Positions 34,240 to 47,750 of a DNA stretch of 64,000 bases are shown piece after piece. Each line of letters starts with the position of its first letter. Positions within the stretch are counted from its first letter, which is position 1. A program made the translations under genes and the position numbers. Under the pieces are notes generated by a model, which saw only the letters and a program-made list of their open reading frames with translations, searched no databases and was not told where the DNA came from. The stretch is from Aphelocoma coerulescens (taxonomy: Eukaryota > Chordata > Aves > Passeriformes > Corvidae). The stretch spans positions 15,060,001-15,124,000 of the forward strand of contig NC_091017.1 in NCBI RefSeq assembly GCF_041296385.1. The letters are read 5' to 3'.

Positions 34240-34761
34240 CTTTCCTCTGGAAGTAAAAAACAGGAAAGGGAAGATTTGATTAGGTATGAAGAGGAAAGAT
34301 GTGTCTTCTGGGCCCGGTGTTCAGCACTGGGCCTATGGTGGGCCTGGAAGATGCCCATCTAGGAGTCTCTCTTTTGGATAGGAACATTGGGTCCTGTGGG
34401 CTCAGACCTGGAGATGTCACGAAGCTGATGAGGAGATGGGTCTGCCAGGGTTAGGGAGGTAGAAGACTTTCCCTCCACCCTGATGGTCTTTTGGGGTGGG
34501 CTGACCTTGGGTGGCCACAGCTGCCCACCCAGCCACCCTCTGAGGTGAATATCTACTCTGGAACCTGGACCTCCTTCTCTGGGGTTTGTAGAGCTGTTTC
34601 TCTCACATTTTCTCACTTCTCTCTCACAGCTGCTGAACAACACCTTTTGCCCTTTCTTACACGGGTTTCTAGAGAGGCTCTACCAGCATCACTGACACGC
34701 TCAGCTTTGCCACACCAGCTGGAGGTGGCTGTGTCTGCCACCTCAGGTGGCACAACCCCAC

Positions 34762-34927
34762 AACCCTCACAACCCCAGGATCTTTCCCACAGAATCCTCC
34801 CCCTCCAAATACCCCTCAGCAGAAGCACCTGGCCACAGGCAGCAACCCTCACAACCCCAGGATCTTTCCCACAGAATCCTCCCCCTCCAAATACCCCTCA
34901 GCAGAAGCACCTGGCCACAGGCAGCAA
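34762..34927. repeat. 82-bp tandem duplication
   Basis: Two adjacent copies with a period of 82 bases (34762 and 34844 begin the same AACCCTCACAACCCCAGG). They look identical. Found about 500 bases upstream of ABCG2 exon 2, inside its first intron if exon 1 lies further upstream. Confidence 0.9.
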
Positions 34928-37900
34928 CTAAATAATTTTGCCAAGGATATAGCAACAAGGAAACTGATATGGTTGCCAAGGAATTCTCTTCCTTGGGTTT
35001 GATTTCCGTGTGAAAACCAGAAATTAGTTGTGGAATAATTAAAGTTGCCTCACCTCCCTCGTCAGCCAGGGTCCTGCCTGTGAGCTATCCACCTGCACAG
35101 TGGAGCATCCCTGGCTGTCCCTTTGCATGCAGACCTTTGTCCCCTTCGTGCTCCCTTAAGGGTCTGGGTGAGAGGTAGGATCTGGCCTCACTTTATATAC
35201 CACGTTGACTCATTAGAGTGTAATCACTTTAATTATCACTACAGGAGATGTTAACAATGAAATAGTTCATGGGAGTCGAGAGGGCAGATGAGCAGCTGGG
35301 AGCTCTGGGGTGACTAGTCCCCCAACTCAGCACAGTTACACTGCTTACAGCAAGGAAGGAGGCAAATTATGAGACAGTTTCAGACATGCTGAATGAATTT
35401 GAGAGCCGTTAGTAAAAAGGAGCCTTGCAAAAAAAAAAAAGCACCATTTAATCTAACAGGCTCATACGGTCACATAAAAACCCAACCCCAAGCCCTTATC
35501 TTGTCAGTTTGCTAAGGCTGCTCGACAGACAGCTTGAGCTGTCCTTTGTGGCTATTGGCACAGTGAAGCCTCTGGAAGCTCTACGTTCAGCAACCAGCCT
35601 ATCTGCACATAAAGGCTGGTTCATCTGTCTCCCAGGGATGCTATCCCAAATCTAGCCCAAGATTGCCCCTTCTGAGAAAGCTGCAGTCTTCTGTGCTGAC
35701 TAAAAGAAAAGGTCTTAATGTTTTAGTAATCAGTAATCTTGGCCCAGTGCAAAGCAACTGTGTTTGAAATGTAATTACAATAGGTCTAGCTTTAATTTGA
35801 GCTAGAATGCATTATTAATAAGTTGAACATCAATCAAATGTGCAACATTTAAAATACAGAGGCCTTTTACTGATAAACTGCATACACTCTCACTTGTGCC
35901 AGAGAAGATTTACCTACCTGGAGGAGGACAGGTAATTTTATAAGGCTATTTTTCCTGTAGTTTCTGGGCTAATCTGTCTGGACATCAATCACTGCCTTTT
36001 GAAAGGATGCTTTGGTAACTCAGAGATGTGTATTCAGAACTGCAGTGGGAGTCTCACCAAGTGCTGAACAGCTGTTTGCTGAGCTGTTTGCCAAATACTC
36101 AACCACAGGGGCAACACCAAGGGTAGGCATTAGAAAATCCCTTGAGCTGTTGGATAACCAAGCAGCACAAGGTGAGTGCAGAAGTCAGGAGACAGTGTGA
36201 CTCTGACCGTGATATATCACGACATATATAAGGTATTTGGATCAGTATTTTGCTTGATCGCATTTTTTTTCTCAGCTTAGTATTTCAGTATTGCTGATGC
36301 AACATTGCAAGCAAATGAGAAAAAAAAATGAGGTAGAGTTTGACCTCAGGCATTATCAACAGAATGGTTACATTTTTTGTTTGTTTCATTTGATTTTGTT
36401 GGGTTTTTTGTCTTTTTTTCCAAAGACTGGCATAAAAACCTAGCTCAACACTTGCACTGAAATTTCTGAAATGCTCTTTAGAGAACAACTTTTTTTTTTT
36501 TTTTTTAGGAATTAAAGAAATTCAGTCTTCCAGACTGAACTAGACAGGTAGACAGTAAGCAGAGAATCATAAACTGTTTTCACAAATAAAGGATGACACT
36601 GTTTCCACAGTGTCGTTCCTAAGAACAGACAGTCTGTCACAGTCAAATTTAATCTATCAACCAAGTTATGATGGGATTGTACACATCCTTGCAAAAATGT
36701 GTGTAGAAGCTATATAAATAAATCAGGTATGGGAAGAATTACATACACCCATAGCAAACAGTCTCTCAATGGCTATTTAATACAGTTGTCTGCAGGAAAC
36801 TTCCAGTTCAGGAAGGCTTGATAGCCCAAATTGCCAGACAAAAACAATGTTCTTCGCTATTGTCCCTTGGGAAAGCATTAACTACTGGCAGCTGTGAGCA
36901 GAGCCTGGATTCAGGTCTCACTGGACCCCTGATGTAAGTTGCTAGAGCCCTTCCTGGCTGCAGGGTGCTTGTGCCACTTGCAGGGACGGGATAGGGTGCT
37001 GTAGGTGGAACGCCTGGAACATGGATTTACCTGTGTTCTGTTCCTTCCTTCAGAAAAACGTGTATTGGTGGGGACATGCCATTTATCAAAGTTAAAAAAA
37101 AAATCTACTTCAAAGGTTACATTAATACTGAAAATAGCATTTTACACTTTCAGAGCTGCTGGAATTTATTGCAGAAAGAAATTGCAGAATGCTCATTCGC
37201 TTAAAGCTGGAGTGGTTATTTCCACTGTATGAAACCTGTGTTGGCTGCTCTCTTCTCAAAGGGGCATAACCACTGCAAGGTCTCCACCACAGCACCTCCT
37301 TTGGCTGGCAGAATGACAGGGCTCTGGACATGCTGCTGGGAAGGGGCTTGGGGAAGTCCCAAGCCCCAGCTTCTGCCTCTGAGCAGGGCTGGCACCAAGA
37401 CAAGATGGGGTCAGCCGTGGCATTGCGTGGGTGATCTGTGGAAGCCTCTGAGAGTGGCAATTTGGATCTCAGCTAACAGTGTGCTGGGAGAAGATGAAGT
37501 GCTAAGAGTAGAAATGATGCTCACATGCTAGAATTAGGCGTTTGATTTGCTTTGCTTTTTTGCATGCCTCTTTTTCACCGTGGAGTGAAGAGTTGTAGCG
37601 AGATAATCAGTTTGGTATTTTGAAAATCAACATTCCCTTTTCTGATCTAGCAATAAACTTCACCAGACAAATAGAGGCTCCTGCTCCTTCACAGCTAATG
37701 TAATTATCAGCTGTTTGCAATTGCTCCTTAAAAATGGAATCTTTAAAATATTGCAGATTTTAATTGTTTAAAAAAAATTAATTGAGATTAATGTGATATA
37801 CAGCCATGAAACATTTTAAGTCCGAGCTTTTGCAGGACAAAGAAACAACCAAGATGAATGTTAATAGAATAAATTCCTATGCAATTTTTAAATGAAGTTT

Positions 37901-39599
37901 CTCAGATTTCATTGCCAACAGCTTACAAATATTTACTTTAGATCAGAAATGAGCAGGAGATTCAATAACATGTACTGCCTGCTGTATTCAGAAGTATTTG
38001 TTAACTTCAATAAAGTGTTTCATATCCTTATCATATCAACCCTGGCTATAACACACTTTGCATCAGCAAAATAAAAAATTTATAAACTCAGGAAATTTTG
38101 TAAATTTTGGTTTGCCAAATAGTTCTAAAATATTTTTATTGCCTCTGATTTCAGCATCATTTCAGCTCAAGCCTAATAGAAAATCCTTTTCTTCAGAGAT
38201 ATTTAGTCTCAGAAAATTTTGTCAGGAGATGAAGTATTGGATCTAGAGATTTAACCCTTCATTAATGGCAAAATGAAACTACTTTCTTAAAAACAACCAA
38301 GAAATCTCTTTGCCCACTGTTTCAATGCACATAAAATGAAAGTCTCAGTACAGTCACTTTCCTGAGTATTCTTCTGAGACTTGTAAAGTAGAAAGTCTCA
38401 TTTTTCCTACACACACAGGGGCACTGAACAAAACCCTCAAACAACAACAAAATGTGCTACAAAGTTCAATTGATTCAAACCCACTTGAGCCTCAACAATA
38501 CCATACCTGGAGTCTTTCAAACAGTTTCAGTAAAAGTAGTTGTGTGCCTTAAGATATATTGTCTATACAAAAAGCTAAGGAACATTTATTCCCGTCAGTC
38601 TTCCTGCAAAGCTTTTGGCACCGGAGGGATTTGCAGTTCAAGTAGAAAAAAATGTAATACTAAAAAACAATACTTTAGGAGGGGTAGTAAAATTACAGAT
38701 AACAGAATTCAGAGGTGCATTTTTTAAAAATCCAGGCAGTTACTCAAAAGATTTTATCTCTGTAGAGAATAAACATTGAAGTTACTTAAGGAGAAAGAAT
38801 TTTAGAGACAGAAGCAGCTTTCAGCAGAATTTTCTAAAGGAAGCTACCCCAAACCCTTTTTAGAAGCAGTCTTTTTTTTTCTGGATACTTGAACATGCCA
38901 GAGAAACCACAATTAAGTGTGTTATTATTTCTCCTATTTTTAATGGGGTAGAAAGTTAAGTCTCGCAACCTGCAAGCTGAGACAGTACTGTATGTGCATT
39001 TTGGACTTGGAATATATATATAATTTAAAGAAGTTGTAAGTATACCTTTTCTACTCCCCTTCTTTAGCCATTTCCAGGGATGTGGGCTGACCAGAGAATT
39101 TCTGTGGGGATGCAAAGGGGCCAGGACCATACATTCCTCTTTCTCAGGAACACGTGCGGGAAATTAAAAGCGTTTGAGTAAATAAGGATAATGCGATTCT
39201 GGCAGTCTATAAGTTAATTGGCATCCGATTTACTGGGGATTTGTAACCTACCTTCCATGAAAAGAGCCCTGTGTGTTAAGTGGGGACCGAGCAAGCAGCG
39301 CATGGTTCATGCATAGTGCGTGCAGGCATTTGCATGCACGTGGATGTGCATGAGGGAACACCGAGGATGGCAGCTCCTGAAAAATTTTCTCATTTTTCAC
39401 CTTTTTACTTGTTTTAATTTAAGCCTTGAGCCCCCCTCCCAAGCATTTTATAAAGCACATTTTCATTGATTTCTTGCCTTCCCAACAAGATCCCTTAAAA
39501 AGCTAGGAGAAGGCAGGCGAGCATTTCGCTGTGATTTCCTTGGCTGTTGGAGAAAAACAGCTGCTGAATATAATTCCGCAGCAATGGCACGGTAAGCAA
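34928..39599. other. Non-coding region upstream of ABCG2 exon 2
   Basis: Mostly AT-rich sequence without a recognisable gene or known repeat; probably ABCG2 intron 1. Open frames here are short and without family resemblance. Confidence 0.5.
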
Positions 39600-40060
39600 T
39601 TCCTGGGCGAGGAAGCACGCCACTACACCGAGCTAAAGGTGCCTCAGTAAAAGGGCTGAACTGCTGCTACCGACTCACTCACCAGCAGCAGGTCCGGGTC
39701 AGCGCTGCAGAGCTGCTGAGGAGGTGCCAGAGGCGCTGGGAGGCATGCAGGATCCAGGGAAGGGAGGAGCAGGTGGTGTGCAGGAGCGCAGCGCCGACGG
39801 CTCGCTCACCTTGCGGGACAGGGCAGTGCCACCCGGATCATCACATCTGCTGCAGGACGAGCTGGCAGCTGGCTTCCCTGCGCTCCGTCACCCCGGGGAG
39901 TCTCCACCCTCTCTGTACGCTGGGGAAGCCACAGGGCTTTGTGGGGAGGGCAGGGCCAGGGCGAGCCACAGCCTTCACCTTTTCTCCTTTTAGCTGAACA
40001 AGTCGTAAGCTGCAAGGGCAGGACCTCGCCGGGAGCTGCCTCAACCCAACCATGCCAGTA
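39600..40060 (-). promoter_or_regulatory. CpG-rich stretch, candidate ABCG2 promoter and exon 1
   Basis: CpG dinucleotides are clearly denser here than in the surrounding sequence. On the minus strand there is a good donor CAAG/GTGAGC with the exon edge at 39810, which could end a non-coding ABCG2 exon 1. Mammalian ABCG2 also has a TATA-less CpG promoter and a non-coding first exon far upstream of exon 2. This is inference from composition and one splice site. Confidence 0.35.
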
Positions 40061-41179
40061 GCGGTGACACTGAGTGAAGGAGAACATCACCTGCCCGAGG
40101 CTTGCAGCCATGGACAGGGCTGGCAAAGCTGGCAGGGTGGGATGAATGCCAGCATGGCATGTTAGAAAAGGCTCACCTGGCTGTGGTGTCTTCTCTCCCA
40201 GTGTCCTGGAAATGGGTATGTTTTCCTTCAGTTCCAAATACCTGCAAAAATGCAGAGGCTTTTCTGAGCCCATCAGAACAGGGTTTTCACAGGACAGTAT
40301 GTGGGCATGTCATTGGTGCTGTGGAAGGAACCAAAGCTGAGGCAGCCGTTGTTACAAAAGGTAGGAGCGCTGGTCCCCAGCTGAGGTTACTGGGCAGCAT
40401 CAGCCACAGCTTTCCAGGAGCTGTGCTAACACTGGGTGCAGGATCACTGATGGGCATGCCACCTCTCATATGTGCTCTCTGATAGAGTTTTGCTTTCCAG
40501 GACAGTTGTAGCTTCCAATAACCCCAAAGATGAGGTTGAGCAAACTTTGGGGGATGCTGAAGGAACTCATTCAGTTCTGTTGGCGCCATCCCACGTGATG
40601 GCTCTGCCAGAGCTTTGACAAATGCACGAGGCCATGGAGTCACAATCTTTCTCCTTGGCAGATGACTCAGAAGAGTACACATTATGGATAGTTTCCAGTT
40701 AAAATAATGATTTTTATCCTCTCTTTTTCCTAGCAAGACTTACCACTAATTATTAAACACCAAGGCTGCCTGTAAGAGCTCTCCTGTAACGAACACCACA
40801 GGGCCAGATTTTTTAGGTGGCTATAACTTGGGATAGGTAAGTATATCATTGTTCATGAACCATGCTCCTGAGACCTTGTTCTTTCCTTTAGCAATTATTT
40901 TATAATAATTAACCCTCTACTGTATTTATATGAGCCTTTTAAGCATGCCAGCAGCTAGTAAAAATCATTTCATAGTCCCAGTGGCATTTGAGAAGATGCA
41001 CATGTGACCAAATAGGTGCAGAAATACTGTTATCTCATTCAGGGAGCACATCTGCAGCCTGGGCCGGAAACCTCAGCAAACAATTTGCAGTATCCGATCT
41101 GGGCTATTCCCAGGCAGCTTGAATGCAGGACTCAAAGGTGTTCTACATAAGTTACTATACTGGGAGGATTTGTTGACTC
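40061..41179. other. Intergenic, nothing recognised
   Basis: No gene, RNA or clear repeat was recognised between the CpG-rich stretch and the CR1 copy. Confidence 0.4.
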
Positions 41180-42026
41180 CCTTGGAGGCAGAGGCCCTGC
41201 AGAGAGACCTTGACAAGCTGGAGGGCTGGGAAATCACCAACCACATGAAGTTTAAACAAAGACAAGTGCTGTATTTTTCACCTGGGATGGGGGCAACCCT
41301 GGATGTACAGACAGACTGGGGAATGAGAGGCTGGAGAGCAGCGCTGTGCAAAGGGACCTGGGGGTCCTGGCTGATGGAAAGTTGAATGTGAGCCAGCGGT
41401 GCCCTGGCAGCCAGGAGGGCCAGCTGTGTGCTGGGGGCATCAGGCACAGCATCGACAGCTGGGCAAGGGAGGGGACTGTCCTGCTCTGCTCTGCACTGGG
41501 GCAGCCTCACCTCCAGTGCTGGGAGCAGTTTTGGGCGCCACAATATAAAAAAGACATTAAGCCATTAGAGAGAGTCCAAAGGAGGGCCACAAAGATGGGA
41601 AATGTTCTAGAGGGGCAGCTATACCAGGAGTGGCTGAGGTTATTTGGCTTGTTCAGCCTGGAGAAGAAGAGAGTGAGGGGAGACCTCACTGCAGTTACAG
41701 CTTCCTTGTGAGGGGAAGAGAAGGGGCAGGCACTGAAATCTTCTTTGTGGAGACACTGACAGGACCCCAAGAATGGCCCGAAGTTGTGTCAGGGGAGGTT
41801 TAGGTTGGATATTAGAAGAAAGTTTCTTCACCCAGAGGGTGGCTGGGCACTGGAGCACGCTCCCCAGGGAAGTGGTCACAGCTCCAAGCCTGACAAGAGT
41901 TCAAGAAGATTCTGGACAATACTCTTAGGTATATGGTGTGGTTCTTGTGACTGTCCTATGCCAGGCCAGGAGTTGGACTTTATGATCCTTCTTGGGTCTC
42001 TTCCAACTCAGTATATTCCTCTATGA
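41180..42026 (+). mobile_element. CR1 LINE, 5'-truncated, with ORF2 C-terminal remnant
   Basis: Frames read pieces of the CR1 reverse-transcriptase ORF C-terminus (LEGWEITNHMKF, QFWAPQYKKD, VQRRATKM, LFGLFSLEKKR) and end with the usual 3' tail: GGGGAGGTTTAGGTTGGAT, TTCTTCACCCAGAGGGTGG, GGGTCTCTTCCAACTCAGTA. The frames are shifted relative to one another, so the copy is dead. It is the longest CR1 in the window. Confidence 0.9.
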
Positions 42027-44505
42027 GTTAGGAAAAAACAGAGCACTTGCACAAGAGAGGTGCTGTTGCTCTCAGCATGACTGGTGCTCATGCTTAAACC
42101 AACCAACCAACAACAAAAGAAGATGAAAAACTGTGGTTATTTTGTTTGCACAGATATTTGCTCTACTGTTAAGAGCCAATATGATTTGGGGCTTTTTTGG
42201 GATACTGTGAGCACAGGTATCCTTGTGATCGTTTCTGAGTGCATCAATTCACAGTTGTTCCTGTCTTCAGGCATGGAGCAGACTGTCTGAAGGAAAGCCC
42301 CAGCTGACACTTGCATTAGAATCTGAAACACAGAGTGAAAGGAATTCAGCCTGTCTTTATGCAGTTTCAGCAACTGGCCAGGAGCAATTTAATTTCACTG
42401 GGAAGTTTTTTCTCTTAGACACATGTGTAAGTGAGTCTGAAGGGACTGTGTTATCAACTCTGATAGCTGCTGAGATGCTTAATGGTCTTGTATAAGGATA
42501 ATACAGAACCATTCATATTCAACTTAGTAATAAAAGAAATGCAGTGTAGGAACACGATTCCTCAGAGATAAGGTTACAGATTTCAGTAGGGAGAGAGAGG
42601 GCACACTCTGGTGTCTCATTGGCTTTGCTGCTGCAGCGCTCCCAAGGAGATCAGGTGGACCCAGGGTTCATGTACTGCTGCAGGGCTCAAAACCTGTGCC
42701 CTCAGGAGTGCAAAACTCAGTAATAAATTCTACCCTCATAAATTTTTTTCTATCTTACTGTCTCCAAGGCCATGCTTACCCCAGGTGCTTATTTGTCAGA
42801 TAAGAATGCATGACAAGTGTCCATAAATTTTTCCTCATCTGTCTTTGGGCAAACCTGTGGTGTATTGCAGGATTACTTAATGTTAGTAACCAATTGAACA
42901 TGGAGTTCAACCTTTCACACTTGTGTTTTGTGCTTGGTCAGATGTGAGGCACACCCACAACATGCAGCTGACCTTTAGTCAGCTCCCAACACATAAACCC
43001 CGAGATGTTACACACACCATAAGTGAGGTATCCCCTTATCAGACAATGCTTCCAAGCAGCTTCCATGTGCTGTTTAAATATTAAATCTGGCAGAAGGTCA
43101 CCACCAGCTGTCCATTAACCAAAACAAAAGGTGGAATCTGTGCAGCAACCACACCAGCCAAGGAGAGGTACTGGGCTGTGACCCTTCCTTGTTTAGAGTT
43201 GAATGAGGCTCTGCACTTTCACCTCAGCACTGGAAGGCAATGTTGAAAAACATAATAAAAATTTATTACAGGGAGGAGAAGAAAACACATTTTGTATGAG
43301 TAATTGCTACTGAAAGACTTGAGGTGATGAACCTCAAGGAAGGGATGTAGAGGTTGAATCTAACATTGCTCAATATGATGCTCACCGGGAATTCTCCTGC
43401 GCTGCAGATCAGGCTGGCATGGAACAGTGCAGTACTTCCAGCTTGGTGTCAAACCTCTCAGGGATCATTTGGTCTGCCTCATTTGCCCTGGAAATAACAC
43501 GATGAACCTTTCCCCTGTAAGGCTTAACATTCCCATATCAAATGACTTCGACTGTGCCCGAGAAAAGTACCAGTAAAATCACTGTGATGTTAACATCACA
43601 CATTTTACTTGAGTGGGAGGTTTCCTACCAGGTTTTCTGGTGCTCAGAGTGAGCTGCATTTCACTGATATGTTCCAGCCTCCTGAATTTAGGCTTAGAGC
43701 TATAAGCCTTCACAACCCTGCTTTGTCTTACAGGTGTTTTGACTCTACCTTGCTTTTCAGGCCAAAGCCTGGCTTACTTGAGAATTAACATACCTAGGAA
43801 ATATCTAAGAGCTCTGTTTCCTCTCTGTGAACACAACAGCTCCTTAAGCTGCTAACACCTTTCCATATCTGCAGTTGTTTTCCTTCCCAGCTCTCTGATT
43901 TCTTTGAGACAACAAGTCCCAGAGAGGGAGTCGAAGCACCCCTGTGGCAAGTACTGCATCCTCTGTGAAATGTCCTAAACACAAACAATGGGCAAGGACA
44001 ACTAGATAGGTACCCTCAGAGACCCTCCATTCATGGCTGTTCTAATATGTACCAGCGACTGAGGTGTTTCCTTCTCTCTGCTAAATTGCTGTGATCTTGT
44101 GCCAGAGCAGAAATGTCCTGTCATGGGGGAATTTCCTGTGGACAAACGGCAGCAGCAGCAGGGCAGTGCTGAAGGACTGTTCCTCTTTCGTGTGCTGGAC
44201 TGTGAAGCACAGAAGCAAGTGGAGCTCTCAGCATCCTTCTTCCCTGGTGCCCTCTAGTGACTGACATTCTGCTCTCCCGGCTCACGCTGCACAGATTCCT
44301 GAAACACTAAGCTGCTTAGGGGCCAGGCCCGGGGGAAGAATAGAAATAGTACCGAGTTTGTCCATTAGCAACAGTGTGGGATGTGAAACTTGGTGGTAAA
44401 GAAGTGAGGGCTTCGGTGGGTCGATGCCGCGTTTGTCCCTGCTGGGTCCCTCGTGGGCCGCTTGGGCAGCGCTCTGCCAGCGCCCACGCGAGCACAGTCT
44501 CACCT
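42027..44505. other. Intergenic, nothing recognised
   Basis: About 2.5 kb without a recognisable gene, RNA or repeat. Confidence 0.4.
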
Positions 44506-44770
44506 TGGCAGGGGGGTGCGAACAGCCGCTCACACCCCCAGTGTGTGCAGAGAGACAGAGAGGCGAGAGGGGTTCTCTGTGTGCAGTTCCGAGGCGTTTA
44601 ATGGCAACTCCCCCAAGGGAACAGAGGCAACAACCGACAGTCCGTGCCCGCTTTATCCCAAAAACGCCCAAAGGCGGGCAGAGCATCCAAAACCAATAGT
44701 CTGAGGGCTAGGGGGCAGAGGCAAGGCTGAATATTATAACAGGGGCCAATGGGAAAAGGGATGGGAGGGG
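44506..44770 (-). mobile_element. LTR-like fragment
   Basis: On the minus strand there are, in order, two CCAAT boxes (near 44745 and 44690), a TATA-like GGATAAAG (near 44655), an ATTAAA signal at 44597-44602, a CT-rich tract and a TGCCA end at 44506. This is the layout of a retroviral U3-R-U5. The other end and target-site duplication were not found. A cellular promoter is the alternative. Confidence 0.35.
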
Positions 44771-45169
44771 GAGAGGGCCAGTGACCAGCAGCATGTAGAC
44801 AAAGGGAGAACTTTCTAGCACCGTGTTGTAAGGAGAGACCACTTCTAAGGCAACTTGAGGGATGTAAAGTGGACTTTGCCACCGCAACATGGTGGTCTGG
44901 TTTACTTCCCTGTACTCCATGCAGGCAGCACCACCACTCCTCTGCCGCAAAAATGGAATAACAGCAAAAGATCTTATTGGAAACGTAGAGAACCACCCTG
45001 GAACCACCTTGCTGTTTCAGGAGGGGCTTGCATTAGTTGTGCTTTTGCCACCATCCACTAGATCAACACTCACACTGCGTTAGCCTTGAAGAGAGAAGAG
45101 TTTCAGAGAGTGCCTGATCTGATGCTCAGGGTCATGCCTCACTGCATCATCTCATGTCCCTGTGGAATC

Positions 45170-45540
45170 AGTGCAGAGCTGGGGATGTTTAGTCTGGAAA
45201 AAAGGAGAGACCTTATTCTCTACAACTACCTGAAAGGAGTTTGTAGAGAGGTTGGGATCAGCCTCTTCTCCCAGGTAAACAAATGATAGGATGAGAGGAA
45301 ATGAGAAGAAATTTCCTCAAGTTGTGCCAGGGGAGTTTTAGGTTGGATATTAGGAGAAATTTTGTCATGGAAAGGGTGGTCAGGCATTGGAACAGGCTGC
45401 CCAGGGAAGTGGTGGAATCACCAGCCCTGGGAGTGTTAACAAAATGTGTAGATGTGGCACCTGGGGATGTGGTTTAGTGGTGAACATGGCAGTGTTAGGT
45501 TGATAGCTGGACTCGATCTTGGAGGTGTTTTCCAACTGTA
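45170..45540 (+). mobile_element. CR1 LINE fragment
   Basis: Reads [20 protein letters not shown] and VGISLFSQV of the CR1 ORF end, followed by the 3' region (GGATATTAGGAGAAATTTTG, GGCTGCCCAGGGAAGTGGT). Broken by frameshifts. Confidence 0.9.
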
Positions 45541-47199
45541 ATAGCGTGCTTTGTGGGACGGGCTGTCTCCCATTTCTGGGAGTTCCTCAGACTGTTTGGA
45601 AACACCCCCCAGACTTAATTTCTGCCTCTGGAGGCAGTAGGAGCATCCCTTCTCTGAACTGTGCTTGGAGCCCAAATAGCTCAGGGCTTTAAATATCCTG
45701 AAGTGGAACATCCATTGCCTGTAATTAGCATACCACGTCCAGGAGCTGGAATCACCTGAAACAGGAGAAACCCAAGTGTCCCTAACCCAAGAGGATAACA
45801 AGAGGAGGAGGTCTGCTGGCAAGAGCATCTTGTACCTCAATGGCAGAGCAGCCAGAACCATGATTTGGAGCTGGAGCTGGAAGATGCAGGAGTTGAAATC
45901 ACTTGGAGCATCAAATACCTTGAGTTGTAAGCAGCTGGAGCATCCATCAGCCAGAACTGTGAGAACCAGAAGCATCTCTAATCCAAAGTGTCCAGTAGCT
46001 GAAGTGCCTATCAGCTGGAACCAGGGTGTCTTTCACCCAAGAGCCACATGGGCTGTCCCCTACAGGGAGCCCTTCCCAGCAAGGAGCCTGGCCTCTTCCT
46101 TTGGGGATTAAATACATGTCACACGCTCCTCACTGTGTGGAGGGTCACTCTCAGTCCCATTCCTGACAGCAAAGTGAGATGAGGGTGACCCTGGCTCTTC
46201 TGGGCAGCCATGCTCTGAGGGACCGCAGGTTGTGGGTGCAGGTGAGGAAGCAGCACAAGGCAGTGGTGCCCCCTCTGTACCTAAAAAAAGGAGAGACACT
46301 AGTCAGTCAGAGCTCTGGGGAGCACACCCCAGAGACCCTCAGGAGATGCCTGTTCCCCTCCCCATCCAGAAGAGTCACATCTCTCTCAGAAGGGCAGCCC
46401 AGGAAGGGCATCTTGCTTAAATCCCCCTGCTAAGCAGGGTGCATTTCACCCCCACTGTGTGCACAGGGACTGTACCCACAAACACTGGGCTGTCCCCAGC
46501 ACTACACAGAACTGCTGGCAACGGGGTGCAGCTGGGCCAGACCCCAACAGCTCTTGGTTCACCTTCCCTGAACTCCCTTCCCAGCTCCCAGCCCCCCAAA
46601 TGTGAGGCACAGACCTCGTGGGTGGGGCTTCGGTCTGGGGGGCTGTGGCACTGAGACCCTTATGGCATTGTTTGCCTCCACATGTATTCATGCAGAGGCA
46701 GCAGGAGCAGACCCAACCCAGCCAGCCATGGTTATCCTGGGCTTTTCCCACCCTGGCCAGCAGCGAGAGACCACCTTGACAGCATGCTGGGTGTGGGGCT
46801 GTTTGGTCATCACTTCAGGCACTCACCGGGCATTGCCTGCAGCTCCTGTGTCCCCTGACACTCCTTGGATGAGGTAGGCACTTGTGCCTCTCGCCCAGGC
46901 TTGGGGCTGGCTGCTCCTAGCTCCTGGCTGCTCCTGGCTCCCTGCTACACCTTCACAGCACTGCCTGTGCAAACAAGAGCCCCGTGAGAACACAAGGGCA
47001 GAGCTGGGTCAGGAAGGACCTGTCTCAGCACCAGCAAGGAAAACGATCACCACAACGATCCTGGCCTCGAGGGAAGCATCATAAGGAAACCACAATGATC
47101 CTGGCCCCAGCAAGCTGGCAGTGGCCTGAGGGAAGGTGGAGAAGAACAATGCAGGACCCCTCGAGTCGGAAGGGAAGGCTTAACATTGCTGCCAGAAAC
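45541..47199. other. Intergenic, nothing recognised
   Basis: GC-moderate sequence with many overlapping short open frames, none with family resemblance. Confidence 0.4.
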
Positions 47200-47750
47200 G
47201 CCTCAGGACCAGGAAAATATCTCTGTTCGGACCATCCCTCGTCCTTGAGCAGCCGGGGCACGGGGACGGCTGCCAGCTCAGGGCTGACGCCGACCGGGAA
47301 TTCCTGGTACCGAGGTGCCTCGCCTGGGGGTGCTGCGGGCACGTCCATGTCCCTTTTTGTCCCTGGGACATGTGGTCCATCCCAGTGGCGCTCAGCCCGA
47401 GAGCCCCGGTGCTCCTGGGGAAGGACAGATGAGGAAGTGCCGAGTCTTGGCACGCGGCGCTGGAACAGCCTGCAGGGATCTCACAGGAGAAACGGGATCC
47501 CTGCGGGAAACCCAAGTGTGCGCCAGAAGGGTGGAACATCGGGAGTGACTGGTTGGGCCGTGCGACAGCCAGGGACTGTCCGCGCAGGGACCGGGATACG
47601 GGCGGGTGCAGCTCTGGGTTTGTACGGCTCTGTGATGTGGATCACCTGCGACGAGAGGCTTTTCCTGCCTGCCTGCTACTGGCAGCAGTTTGGCAAGGGT
47701 CGTGCTGGTAGCACCTCAAATAATGCATATAGCTATGCCTACAGGTAAGT
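47200..47750 (+). other. CpG-rich segment with long unidentified open frame
   Basis: A CpG-rich stretch lies inside a plus-strand frame open from about 46984 to 47748 (254 codons). It ends beside a perfect donor-like CTACAG/GTAAGT at 47744. The translation is rich in Arg, Gly, Ser and Trp and resembles no family I know; such frames arise easily in GC-rich DNA. An AATAAA follows at about 47800. It may be a CpG island of an unannotated transcript or part of a repeat. Confidence 0.25.

Noticed and set aside
47079..47539. Long antisense frames opposite the 47 kb open frame
   Set aside because: Shadow frames of GC-rich sequence without recognisable motifs or splice context.
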